Of a DNA stretch of 64,000 bases, positions 20,967 through 33,100 are shown one piece after another. The stretch is taken from the NCBI GenBank assembly GCA_045837725.1, contig JBEWZL010000289.1, positions 1-64,000 of the forward strand, written 5' to 3'. The notes beneath the pieces were generated by a model. The model was not told the DNA's origin and searched no databases. It saw only the letters and a list, made by a program, of their open reading frames with translations. The stretch comes from Vermamoeba vermiformis (taxonomy: Eukaryota; Tubulinea; Echinamoebida). Within the stretch, counting starts at the first letter, position 1. Every line of letters begins with the position of its first letter. Made by a program: the position numbers and the translations under genes.

Positions 20967-22378
20967 ATGAACAACAAGTTGGTAGTTGTCGCCCTCTTGG
21001 GCTTGCTGGCCTTAACCCAGGTTTACGCGCACAAGTGCAGCACTCCTGAGCCTCCTCGTGGTGTTGGCGACCCCAATGAAGCAGTTACTCAATCGACTTG
21101 CTATTCTAGCAACCCTTGCGATAGTGCTAGCGTCAGGTAAGAAATGCAAACCGACGAACATCCGGATTTCAGATTGACACGAAAAAATTCTTTTTTATAG
21201 AGACACTTACATTAAAACTGATACCTCCGCAACATTGTCAATGAGAGTTAACTCCATTTACTTCGGCGTATTGAACGATACGGCCAAGACAAACTACGAT
21301 AAGAACGTAAGTGAATCAATTTAATTTAATTTAGCAGTTAAAAGCAATTGAAATATAAATTAACTTACCCTTTAAAATATAGAACGAGTTCTTTGTAACT
21401 AAGTATAAAGATCTGTTGGGCATCAACGTCATAATTGAAACTAAGGAAGTTACCACCGAGTATCAAACTGTTGGCGCCGACGACAAAGCTACGCACTTGG
21501 CTATGGCTCAAAAGTACTACCGAGAGGGCTGGATGACTACTATGTACACTGCTTTCGATCCCAATCCCGAAGGTTTGTTGGGCTACGCATCCAACTTCCC
21601 GATCAACTTGCCTTCCTCGCTTAGAGACTGGTACACTATTATGGGAGTGCACGGTCTTGGTCCTGCAGGCACGACCATCCCGCACGAAGTTGGTCACATG
21701 TTAGGTAAGTAACGACCGTTTCTCTAACGAATCTGCCAGATTTGGTCAAAAAATTGAATTTCAACTAAGCGCCATGATTAGGCTTATATCATACCTTCAT
21801 TCAACAATGCGATGAATGCGCTGAAGGCGTGAATTCCCCGGATAGAAACGTGGTTGGTGATTTTTGCAATGACACTTTGGCCGTTCAAAACGAATCCAAT
21901 TGCAACGGAACCTTGACTAAGCGTAAGTGATACCTATACGTTTTATGCCTCATATTAAAAATAATATGCATGTGGTTCGAATTTGACTGTTACCTTTTTT
22001 TTTTTTGTGATCCGTTGAAAACTTAATTTTTTAATCATTACTTAAAGTTTAAACTGTCTCAAAATTCTAAATGAACTAATTAATTAATTACCTCTATTTT
22101 TAGCCAATGACTGCTCAGGCACTCCCTTCGGCGACTACAGCTCGTTGCCGCTGGACAACTACATGGCATACACCGACGATAACTGTCAAACTCGCGGTTT
22201 CACTCCGCAACAATCCGGTCGTGCGCGTTGCTACTTGAGCACTACTGTCTCATTCTTGAACCCTGATGCAGCCCCTGTTGCAGCCCCTGGTGCTGGTCCC
22301 AGCGGAAAAGTGTCATCGGCGGTGCAAGTGACAGTTGCGACCGTGCTCTCTTTGGTTGCTTTCATTATGGCCTGTTAA
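20967..22378 (+). CDS. Secreted M43 (pappalysin/cytophagalysin-like) metalloprotease, probably GPI-anchored
   Basis: Exons 20967-21136, 21201-21306, 21383-21704, 21782-21922 and 22104-22378 encode 337 residues. A signal peptide (KLVVVALLGLLALTQVYA) leads into a Cys-rich pro-region. The zinc site HEVGHMLGLYHTF is split by intron 3 and gives the metzincin pattern HExxHxxGxxH. The Met-turn is LDNYMAYTDDNC followed by FTPQQSGRARCYL, as in M43B. The C-terminus has an Ala/Pro/Gly spacer, then a hydrophobic tail (VTVATVLSLVAFIMAC) with no cytoplasmic residues, which is typical of a GPI-anchor signal. It should be a surface or secreted protease, plausibly used in feeding or matrix processing. The catalytic residues all appear intact. 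Confidence 0.88.
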
Positions 22379-22641
22379 ATCGTAATAAAACCTGCCTGGT
22401 TTGTTATAACGTTATTTTTACTTGGTTTGTTGCAAAGATTTGTTTGGTTCTTCAAACGGTCAAGTTTTGGCACGTGGTGTTGAGTCTGTTGATTCGATAG
22501 CGTTGTCTATGCAACTAATTAATATTTAGACTATTAAGTACTAATCATTATTGCAATATGAATATGTGATGCTAATTACCAAGTTGTACAGTCGCATGAA
22601 AAACAGGGGATCCACGTGCCACTATTTGTTTCGCAGCGGCT

Positions 22642-24104
22642 CTATTCTTTCGTGTGAAACAGCAATATTGCTTTTTCTATAAGTTCTCTATCGATTTTTA
22701 ATAGTGTAAGCTTTCTTTGACTCTCGGTAGTGTCTTCATTCCGCAGAAGTTGGATCAGCACTTCTGCGAGCGGATCCACGCAGTAGTAAGCCTTCTCGAT
22801 TAAATATAGTGCCCAGTGTTTAGGTGACATATGGTCGGTCTTATTGTCGTGATATCTTTCTTTCCAAGCGGCACGTGACTCGACATAAACGGCCGGTGCG
22901 CATTGAGAATGCTGAATAATTTCCTTTTTAAGTAAAAACCACAGAACTCTTCGGAGACATCTAATTATAGCAGCTTTTGAGTTATTGGAATGTTTGGGGT
23001 CCAATCCTGACAGCCATTGGTCGCATCGTTGTTTGACATTTGATGACACTTTGACATCTTGAGTGCCACTTTCAATGACAGTTCTTGCCGCGAGATCCAA
23101 CTTCCAATTCAATTCTTTGGACATAGTCAAATAAATGGCTTCTCGACATTGCAACGTTTTAATGCTCTTTTGCACCGTTGAAAATCTTCTTAATCGATCT
23201 TTGTTTTCGCCGGTCGGCAACTCAAATAGGAACTCGTCTTTTTGCGCAAATTCTTCTATTTTAAAATGAATTACTTGATTTTCTTCTAAAATTCGGTGCT
23301 GTGCGCGCCGCATGTCCAAGCACATTGTAACCGAGCCGTCAGATCTGAGCCAAAATATCCAAATGTATCTCAAAAAGTTATCGCCATCCGTATCATCCCT
23401 ATTACATGTTAAATAAATATTATAATCGTGTTAGAACCTTACCAGTAGAAAAGAGGTTTCGAATCTGCTAGATCTTTGTACTCCTCGGGAAATAAATGCT
23501 TGTTTTCTTTAGGAACCCAAGTATCGCATTCGTTAGCGTCAAGTGCAAAGTTTAATCTAGGAAATTTCGTATGAATCAGCCAGTAGAGTTTGACGGCGAG
23601 TTTTTTCTCGCGGAATGACAGATCTGATCGTGCGTGGATCCATTCCAAGTCTTTTCTTACAAAAGGTTTGTGGTCTAAAATAGTTCTAATGTAATATCTA
23701 TAAGGAGGTGTAATATAATCAAGCGTTCTATCGTTGACTGTTCGAGATGCACGATCGACGTTAAGTAGAGTTGAATATCTTTTCGCCCAAAGTTCTTCGG
23801 ATTGCCACCAAAAATTCATAGGCAATTTTGATATATCTTTGCATTGATTTATGGCTGTAAATTGAAGCAAGAAAGTTAGATGCGAAAATACTAAAATCTT
23901 AAAAAATGAAATTTGGCTCTCAACGGAACCTTTTACTATTTTATTACCTTCATAGCGTTTTTCCCAAGCATCGGATCTCGTAAAATAGCTGTGCCAATAT
24001 TTTGACGTAGATTCAAAACGAACCAGGTCGCAGAAACTGAGGTGTGTTGCAATCTCTACGACTAGTTCGTTGGGCAATGAATTGGAATCAATTCGGTTAT
24101 CCAT
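22642..24104 (-). CDS. F-box protein
   Basis: Two exons (24104-23443 and 23398-22642) encode 472 residues. An F-box near the N-terminus reads SLPNELVVEIATHLSFCDLVRFESTSKYWHSYF in two runs (SLPNELVVEIATHLSF, then CDLVRFESTSKYW). The remainder is helical with many charged residues, including a WFLLK-type segment and no recognised substrate-binding repeat. The F-box would link the protein to Skp1 in an SCF ubiquitin ligase. I chose MDNRIDSNSLPNEL as the start because it sits just before the F-box. In-frame sequence continues upstream, so an earlier start is possible. Confidence 0.7.
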
Positions 24105-24385
24105 GTTGCAGCGATTGTGTTTTCCTTTCGACAACTCAGTAGCTATGAAAAACATCGGAATTCGAAAAACTGCCTTTCTACCAATAATTCTTCTGTTCAT
24201 TCTCAGTACTTGACTAAAGATCTGTTTCATAATAAGATAATAACAGGTATGGCCATACTGGAATCTATCTTTTTGTCTTCTTGAAATGCGGGATCTCTTT
24301 GTGGACGAATGATTTTGAGGTACCACAAGTTTTTGGGAGCTGAATTGAATCAATTATATCACCCTTGTTGCTCTCTTTCATTCGT

Positions 24386-24535
24386 TGACCGTGGTAGCTC
24401 AATAATAGAGCACTCGTCTGACCCTTCGGGGTTCTCAAGGTGCGCGCGGTTCTCTCGGGAACCGCGCCAGAAGTTTTCCCGACTTGAAATGCGAGTGGAT
24501 GCGAGTGTAAACCTCGCCTGCGGTCGTTTTTTTTT
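24386..24535 (+). ncRNA. Pol III-like small RNA locus with tRNA-like D-arm
   Basis: GTAGCTCAATAATAGAGCA resembles a tRNA D-arm and a Pol III A box. It is followed by a hairpin ACCC-TTCG-GGGT (24421-24432), then a 9-bp perfect stem GCGCGGTTC/GAACCGCGC (24444-24467), and a T9 run (24527-24535) that would terminate Pol III. No full cloverleaf can be drawn: the acceptor stem and T arm do not pair. It could be a decayed tRNA, a tRNA-derived SINE, or an unknown small RNA. The region has no protein-coding signal on either strand. Confidence 0.4.
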
Positions 24536-24589
24536 GCATTTTTAAAATTTAACGCCTGCACTAACAAGGAGTTAACCGGCCTTTATTTT

Positions 24590-26085
24590 TTATGAGCTAA
24601 AGGGAAAGTAACTCTCTCCAGCCAAATCACGCTTAAATATTTTACCATTGCTATAAGTAATTGCGTGCTTGCCGTTGCATAAAGTGTTCTCAAATGAATA
24701 TGGAAGATAGAGGTTTGATTCCATTGACCATTTGTAATGGGCCAGATCCCAAACTTGTCCGGTGGCGCACCATAAATTCATCGAAACTAAATCAATGAGC
24801 GGCACAGACATTCGTCCGTATTGCATCTAATTATTAAAAAATTAATGTTTGAATATTATCAAGCAATGTCCTTAAATTTAAAACTTACTCCGAGAGGCAG
24901 CGAGGAGTCCAAACCGGCTCCGTTGGTTTTCGCAAGTCTCTTATTTCTGCATTCGTACTGGCCATATAGATATAATTATCGGAAACATTAATGCTCTTGT
25001 AAGAGACATATATCAAAGCTACCGGATCGGAATTTGTCCGTAGATCCAGCACTTCGCAAGCGTGAAGAGCACATTTGATGGCCATATGACCACGCAACAT
25101 AATTTTTTCCGTTTTGGATACGCTGTCTTTCAATACCTCGAGAACTTTGCCCGTAGTGACATCAAATAGGTAATCTACAGAATTCTTAGAAATTATCAAG
25201 TATTTAAGGTACGTACCGTTGGTCATTATCCATTTGTCGTTAACGTCGAATGGTTTAGTGATTTTATCAGGCATCTCTAACATTCCGACAGGTTTCTGTG
25301 ACAATTAAAATTTAAGTAATTTGATCAGATCCGAGAGCAAAAAACAGTGAACTCCAGTTCCATCATACTTACGTAATCATGCAGCGAATGTAATTCAAAG
25401 CCGACGTTGCCAGCGACATATAAAAGATCGCCAAATCTCTTTGCTCCTCCGTACATGGTTTGTCTTCTGGAACTGAACTTGACTGCTTGCCTTGTCTCAA
25501 AGTCGTACAGACAAATGTTTTCTAAGAAGCAGGCAGAAAGAATATTTTGATACACGTTGATTGTTTCAAAAGGGTAAGTGGACTCTAATTTGATCTCTTC
25601 TGCCTTTCCCACGGCAAACTTGTGTCTGATTGGTAACAATGTTAATATCGATCGTCAATTGAGAAATTAACGCAGAATCGTGACACTTCGACACTTTGAC
25701 ACGTGTCATCATGTCAAAATCTTACTTGTATCTCGTGCGATAAGATTGCAGCGTGAATTCTTTTGGCTTGGCATCGTAAGGAAATGCTTGCTGAAATTTC
25801 CGTTGCCAGACCACGCGACTTTCCGTAATCGTTCGGTAAAACCGGTTGCATGTCAGTGCGAATGCAAGCAGCTGTTGATAAGGCAAGAAACTAATCACAA
25901 CTCCGATCAGATCTGACGGCAAGTCGTTCAAGGGAAATTCTTGCTGATGCAAATCTACGTTGAAATGAATTAAACATTAGTACAGAATCATCGATAAACT
26001 ATTAAGGTACCTGTTGCGTCCGAAGGAAAGACAACTCCGTGAATATAACCTAGCGAAGGAAAAATGAGCCCATGAAGCGAAGGAA
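24590..26085 (-). CDS. F-box protein with beta-propeller-like C-terminus (5' end uncertain)
   Basis: Exons 25954-25726, 25625-25373, 25295-24889 and 24826-24590, plus a 5' exon ending at 26011. The F-box reads PLNDLPSDLIGVVISFLPY then QQLLAFALTCNRFY. The rest has repeated beta motifs ending in W/Y-D or L-D-L-R-T (VLDLRTNSDPVALIYVS, AEIRDLRKPTEPVW, WDLAHYKWSM), resembling a WD40-like propeller. I infer an SCF substrate receptor. No ATG was found in the frame of the 5' exon; that exon contains the repeated word AGCGAAGGAAAAAT. A 45-nt in-frame segment with GTACGT...GTAG ends inside the third exon may be spliced out. The intron at 25626-25725 carries a shared palindromic repeat. Confidence 0.65.
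25681..25708 (-). repeat. Intronic TGACACGTGTCA-AAGTGTC repeat, copy 2
   Basis: On the minus strand this reads TGACACGTGTCAAAGTGTCG followed by AAGTGTCA, almost identical to copy 1 at 9862-9890. It lies in an intron of the F-box/propeller gene. Confidence 0.6.
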
Positions 26086-26114
26086 AAATTAAATTAATGT
26101 AAGTATTATTTGAT

Positions 26115-27486
26115 TTAATTAAATCGTAATTCTTTTAACTTACTTTCCATCGCACTCCGTAACTTTTCGTGCTTAAATTCGTTATTGGTTACTTTATGAT
26201 AGAAATCATGAGATTGAATCAACAGGTGTATCTCTGGAGCATCGAATATCTTGGCCCTATCTAATGTCCTGTGAAACACTTTATAAATGACTGGTGAATT
26301 GATCACTAGGACCAAAAATTCAACAAGAGCCGCTGAAAGTTCGTCAGAGCGCCAATGATGCATGGTCAGATAATTAATGTTGTACTTCATGAACGATGTG
26401 TCGAACCGGATCTTGGTGTGATCCAAATTTTTGAGAATGAATGATAAGATTTGAGGGTGTAAGTAGATTATATGGTGATAGTAACGCCCTCGGCATGATG
26501 TTGTTGTATTATTTGAATAAATAACTGTATGAAATATTTGAAGCAAATCCACGCACGCTTCGCTAAAAAGATTCGTATTAATAATTGCCACAACATATTT
26601 AAAAGTGTTATAATATTTGATTCCTTATTAACGTACTGAGGGAGTGTGATCTTCTGAAGAAGCTGATTTAATTTCCGTTTTTGGTTGCACACCATTGGGT
26701 TTCGACGCCAAATTGAAATATCAAGAAAATAGTACTTCAATAGCGCCACCATTATATCGCTATTGATTTTTGATACGTCTTTGAGGTCTGCGTAGCATTC
26801 GAAGCATGCACTAATGAAACTGATCGAACAACTCGCGAGATCATCTTTCAACATTCGCTTTAGAACGGCTTCTCCGTATTTTGTTTTCCTCATAAAGAAT
26901 TCTAATGTACTTTTCATGGAAATGATGGTATTAGCCTTGTTGAACTTCAAATAGAACATTGGTGGTTCGTGATCCACATTCAACTCGTTGATAAAGTCTT
27001 CACTACAACGTTTCATAATACAGCTATAGTAAATATCGCTATATTAGTTACTTTTATATAAAAAAGCTGGATCTGAAACAAAAGACTTACTCGATCGCTT
27101 GAATTCGACCGAACTGACACGCAAAATGAAGGATATTGTTGTTATTATCTTTGCTTCGCCACTTTAGTACTTCATCTACGACTTGGTTGAATTCTAGAAG
27201 ACGCAGTAAATACTGCTGCATCGTTTTCTTCGGCCAAATATTTGATAGAATTGACACAATAAATTCCACAGCTTCAAATAAGTTATTAGAATGCTTTATA
27301 TTCATATTATAATATTTAATATTTATTCAGATGATTATTTCGAATTTTGAAGGCATACCAATTGATAACGGATCTCCACTCAATAAATCTTTTCTTTTTG
27401 TCAACTTATAAATATTTCCATAATAGCGCTGAAGCTCGCCGTTCGTTTATTATTGCCCGAATTTCATCCTGAAAATTATCTGTCAT
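26115..27486 (-). CDS. Helical protein of unknown function
   Basis: Exons 27486-27359, 27271-27091, 27023-26637 and 26562-26115. The protein is helix-rich with a single ankyrin-like stretch (DNNNNILHFACQFGRIQAIE). It contains repeated leucine-rich helical segments and ends with KLKELRFN. No catalytic motif, signal peptide or membrane segment is seen. The first exon reads MTDNFQDEIRAIINERRASA, but its frame hits a stop. Conserved-looking sequence (LTKRKDLLSGDPLSIG) continues after skipping one base of AAA at 27410-27412, and the exon sum is one base over a whole frame. It could be a degenerate ankyrin protein. Confidence 0.5.
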
Positions 27487-27774
27487 GATTTCGCGCGGGA
27501 GAGAAGATGCGTCACTACGAATCTGTTGTCTTTGTCGGCACAATAATGCAAGTTTAAGCCAAACTATTACGTCGTTACACAACAGGGCCAATGGTGCTCT
27601 ACGTCAATGGCCTTTGTTTGAAAGAGAAAAAATGGAGAATGTTTTAAACGTCAAAAATGAACCAAATCGGCCGCAGATCCAGCCATATCCTTTGATTAGG
27701 TGTGCTTTTTATAAAATCATGAGTGAATATTTACGCAGTAGTTCATTGTTTATTCTTTAGTAAAGCAGTTTAAC

Positions 27775-29991
27775 TTAAGCTCGGATCGGTGTTAGTTTTG
27801 CGAGCACAGGGCTAACAGGAAGAGGTGTGCCAGGATTAGCTTCCCAATTAGGTTCAGGAACATCTGACTCGATGGTAACGTCGTATTTTCTATTGAAATA
27901 GGCGTACCTTAATTAGAAAAATAACAAAAAAATTAGATCGGGTTCGTCTTACGAATACAAGTTGACCATAAATTTGACGACGAAGAGCATCACAAATTTC
28001 TTGCCCACGCAGGTCCAGAGGCCAGAACCGAACGGGTATTGAATGCCTTTCAGATCCGGTTGACGGAAAGGATCCCACTTTATAGAACGAAGTTTAGTAT
28101 GCGATGGCTTTATATTACCATTTTTACCTGACGAGGATTAGGTACGATGCTAGGATCATTGGTTAAGGCCATATTTGAGCCCATAAAGGTCGTGCCAACG
28201 GGGATTTTGTACCCGCCGAACTCCATTGGTTTCAGGGTCGTTCTATTCATAAGAAATTAATATCATGAGCTATACTAACCAAAAGATAGCAATAGGTGCC
28301 ACTGGCAAGCGTTAAATTACCTAGAAGGCACGTTCAAATTGGTGTACATGCGAATAGACTCCTTGATACAGTCCTGCAAGAAGGGCTGTTTCACGCTCTT
28401 GTCTTTCCTTACATCTTCGCGTACACGTTGCCTATACTAGTATTAATTATCTACTCGAGACCTACATGCGTAAATATGACGTACATTGCTTTAGGATTCT
28501 TTGCCAAGTGAGAAATAGTCCATCCAAGTGCACCTGAAAACACGGTTATAAAAAGGAGAATTTTTCTTAAAATCGTACCATTCGTGTTAGAGTGGCCGGC
28601 GAGGGCAATAGAAACGATGTGGGCAATAATATACTAAATATATGTTAGCTCGTTCTGGTAGACGTGGATCTGGCATACCTCGTACGGAGCCTTGTCAAAG
28701 GCATTGAGTTTACTCAAGACATTGACATACGTTCCTTCCTTTATAACCATTGATTAATTGATCGTTACTAGCCTAATATAATAAGTGATCCTAACCCTTG
28801 ACTTACTTCGTATTGATCGTTTTCTTTGATGAATTGCGTGACCATGTTATACAACTTGGTGCGACTTTCGCTGGCTTTCTTTGGAGCACCAACAGGCAAC
28901 CACGGTGCGAAAATGTTGAGTGGCATAATGGCTGTATGTATATTAGTTATGTACGAATGCAATAGCGAAATTTAAGTACCGTAAGTTTGAAGCTTGATGT
29001 AGTGATCCACGGCTTGAGCGCCATATTGATTCATGAATTTCTTGCCCAAGGCAATGCGAAACATGACATTCAGCACGACGTGCTCGCACGCGTCGAACAA
29101 ATCGAACTAAAAATAGCAAAGCAAGGTTAAGCGAGATTTCAGAGGAAAAAGTATATAAATTGGTATACGCATTGCGTACCTTGTTTGAAGAGGCCCAATC
29201 AGCGATATATCCCGGCAACATTTCATCGGTCCATTGGTCAAAATATTCCAATTGTCTGTCGGTCAAATAACCTTCTTTCATCCATTGTACAGTCGTGTCA
29301 CCGTACTTCAACAACATTGATTTCGGCAAGCCAAGCACCGCATGAACGGCGCCAATAACGCCTCTATAGAATATAATTAATATTCATAATAACAGTATTA
29401 TATGACGAGATAGGACGTACTTTTGGCGGTCGACAAGATCTGGTCCCCAAGTGTATAAAGTGTTCACCAATTTAGGATCGATCAAGTACGTGAATTTTGA
29501 AATGAACAAGTTGAGGGTAAAGACTGGGCCGTACTGCGGAAAAAATTAAAATTAATACGGCGCACGGAGGGTTCGGGGCGGTCCTGGATCTAATATTCCG
29601 CTTGACGCGTGTCATTTTGTGACTGAAATGCTGCGTCCCTTTTTGTAGGCGAAGGTGATATGGGTATTTTTTAATATTACAATAATTTATCGATTAAAAA
29701 ATTGATCTGAAAGGCGGAAAAAATGACCCAGATCCAGGCTCCTAATATTTTGAAAAAATCAATGCAATACCTTTTTTTTAAGAGACTGTAATGTATTGAT
29801 TGGGTCTTTACTGAATTCCATCGCAGGAGGCTTGAATGGGTTGCCTGAAGAAGCCTCAGGAGGACATCCAAGCGAACGAATCTGGATCCGTGTTAATACG
29901 CGAACAGAATCCGAATGTGAATTACCTTATTAATGAGAAATACTAATACGAGTATAATTGAAACTGTTCCTAATATCCACAAAATTGACAT
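27775..29991 (-). CDS. Cytochrome P450
   Basis: Thirteen exons sum to a clean 457-codon frame. The N-terminal membrane anchor is MSILWILGTVSIILVLVFL. The I-helix region carries ALAGHSNT (A-G-x-[ST] oxygen-binding pattern), the K-helix ESIRM (ExxR), and the heme loop FGSGLWTCVGKKF with the Cys ligand. The enzyme should be an ER-bound monooxygenase that needs a P450 reductase. It is similar in layout to CYP51-like sterol enzymes but more divergent than the gene at 55229. One intron (29534-29770) is about 237 nt, long for this genome, and contains TGACGCGTGTCA. The gene lies 160 bp downstream of the carboxylic acid reductase gene on the same strand. Confidence 0.88.
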
Positions 29992-30150
29992 TTTGTATTT
30001 GGGTTAGCTTGCTTGAGTGTTAGTGGTGTGGCGTCAATTAAAAATAAATGATAAATCAACGCACAAATCTGATTTCATTGTTTTGAAATCTTCAAAAGTT
30101 ATTCCGCAACAAATATCAACTTTCGTTGAATACGTACATCTCGCGTGGCT

Positions 30151-33100
30151 TTATTTTTCATGAAAGATCGTTTCAGTCTCGAGCAAGCGGCGCACGAACT
30201 TCTCCACAGAAGGCTTGTCTATCTCCGGGTATGTGATTTCAGGCGCGTGAGTTGAAACATTGGTCTGATCCACCGACCAAGATTCATCTACGTAAATGTC
30301 AGCACTAATAACAATAATACTCATATATAGGAATCTAATAGATTTGTTATATTGAATTGTGATCTTTAAATGTGCAAATTAAATGAAGAATCTTCCTTGG
30401 CGTGTGTTGCAAAACGTCTAATTACTAAATTTAGATTGTGTGATCTAAAATAAATTGCAATCCACGCCAAAATATTATTAGTCTTAGACGTACCTGAAGG
30501 AATGCCCTTAGCGAAGTATAATAAACAGGTCAAGTGAGTTCGTCTCGGCGAATCCACGGCAGTGTTGTTGATTTCAGTCTGTACTAGCTTGATCCACTGA
30601 GGGAACAAGACCCGTTTGGTTAAGTTTTTCAAATTTTCGTTCCACAGATCCGCTGTTTTGAGCAAGTTTCCTTCCGCCGACATCCGCGCTTGCGAAACAA
30701 ACTCAAAAAATTGTTCGCTGCTGATAAGTGAAGTGCTCGTCAAATGGAAGTTCTTGTTCAGCGGTTGTTTGCCTAATATGGCCATCGCTTTGGCTGCAGA
30801 ATCCACGGAACCAAAGTTGAACTTGGATCTGGCCTGCGGAGCTTTGCCCATCAAAATACTTCCGACCACTAAATGATGCAGCCAATCTTGGGGATTGAAT
30901 GCGCCATTCTCGGTTGACCAGGTGATTAGACCAGGTCTAAAAATGTTCACAATAACCCCTCGTTGTCGCGCCTCTTGTAAAATTTTCTCCGCGACCTATT
31001 AACTTGCGTTAATTTTTTGAGTCTAAAAATGGCATTAGATGTGACTTACCCATTTTGTTTGATTATAGCCGCCAAGACTTTGCAAATTATTCGTTTCAAT
31101 GTCGGTGTCTTCTTTAAGGACCGTTGTTTTGCCCGAGAAAACTCCGAGGGTCGAAGCGTAATTGACGAGCTTCAATTTCTTCGTGCAGGCAAATCGCACA
31201 ATATCAACGACGCTATCCACATTCGCTGCCTTCATTTTTCTATAGGGTAGAATGTGATTGACCGTCGCTCCGATGTGGAAAATGACGTCAACTTCTGCAG
31301 CCAAAGCGTCGTGAACCTCGTGCTCAAGGCCAAAATTTCTCTTCTCCAAGTCTCCAGCGAGAGGTTTCACACGCTCCATGATCTTCTCGGCATCAAGTCC
31401 GTGCGAAACAAACGTGTTTTTGAGTCGTACAAAAGCTCTCTCGTTATCGTTAGCCCTGACAAGGCAATAGATTCTAGCGTTCTCGTAGGCAGGATCTTTC
31501 AGCAGATAATTCACTACAAAGGAGCCAATGAAGCCTGTAGCTCCCGTGACAAACACACTGTTCAATGAAAACTGCTTGGAGCTCTCTGCGGGTGGCTGAA
31601 TATCGCTGTCGAGAGCAATGTCTTGTCGCATTTGAATGGCTTGTTCGAGTGCTGTATTGTGGTTGTTAACATTGACATTGTTGATGCTGGAAGTAATTGT
31701 AGCAGCAATATCGGACATTGATGAGTTCGAATACAACGCTTCGAGAGACAGATCCACATTGAAATTTTGTTTCACTAATGCCACCAGTTTAATTGCACTG
31801 AGTGAGTCGCCTCCTATTAAAGCATTATAGCTTAGTTTTCATATCGATCAATAAAATGCTATACTTACCCAACGCCGTGAAGTTCGATTTGTCTTTCAGC
31901 GCTTCAACACCGTTTGTGCCCAGCACCTCGTTCATAATCCTACAACATAATAAGTAGCGTTAGTAAAAAGTCAAGGCAAGAAACTTTGAATAACACTTAC
32001 AATTGTAGCTGCTGTTGTGTGGATTGTTCACCGAGTTGTAACAATACTTCGTTTACTAACGGACGATAAAGCTTGTCAAGCACTGGACGACACTTCCTGA
32101 TAAACGATTGTGAGTTGAATGAATTATTAATATTGGTGTATCTTACTTGCTAGACGAAGTCATCTTTCCGTTTTGAACGGTCCATTCAACTGGATCCAAC
32201 ACGACGGCGCAGGGGATCTCGAAACTACGCAGCTTTTTCTTCTGTCCGATCTCAATTAAATTACGCAAGATGAATTCTTTGGCCTCTTTTGTGGCGCATA
32301 ATGCGGTGAAATCCCCAGCTAAACATAAAAATTTTAATTAAATTAACCCGCTAACTTTCGTTAGTGTCACCTACCGATACCCTTGTCAGCGGCCCATTTC
32401 ATCAATAGGACTTGATTAGGCACTATAACTGCTGTGACTGAGGTCTGCAATATGCCCAAGTTACTGTCGCCACACGTGATCAATATCTGTTCGACGTAAG
32501 GCGAGTCCAAGTACACCGTTTCAAGTGGCTCCGGTGACACGAATTCTCCTTGCGACAATTTGAAGATATTTTTCTTCCTGTCAATTATACGAACATTTCG
32601 TGGGCCCAGTTGCTCCACAATATCTCCGGTGCGGAAGTACCCTTCTTCGTCGAAATTTCGCTGGGTATCTTCGGTATTGTTGAAGTAGCCTTTGACACTT
32701 GACGAACTTTTGACCAATAACTCTCCTTTTGGCGGATTGTCCGTTGTAAAGTAACCCATTTCAGGCACGTCAAGCAACTTGAACACGACGCCATAGCGTA
32801 CATTGCCTTTATCATCAGCAATATTTCCAACCTCTAATAAACGCTTGAGCACCCATTATTATACATTCTATATAGAACCTACCTGTTGTTCCGTATCCTT
32901 CACGAACGGATGCGGTTTTGAAACATTCAATGCAAAAGGCTTTAACGATTGGATTGACAGCGGCACCACCTGCAAATATAATTAGCCTTTGTGTAGCATA
33001 AATGGTTGATTGAAGCATACCCATGCCAATACTCGTGATTCTATTGCCCAATATTCCTGAAAATTTGTTGATCACGGCACGTCTAATTTCACCTTTTTGT

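Noticed and set aside
24386-24470. A normal tRNA gene
   Set aside because: The D-arm looks right, but no acceptor stem or T arm can be paired and no anticodon stem forms.
24265-24567. 100-codon open frame on the minus strand
   Set aside because: It overlaps the structured Pol III-like region, has no domain, and its composition follows the hairpin sequence.
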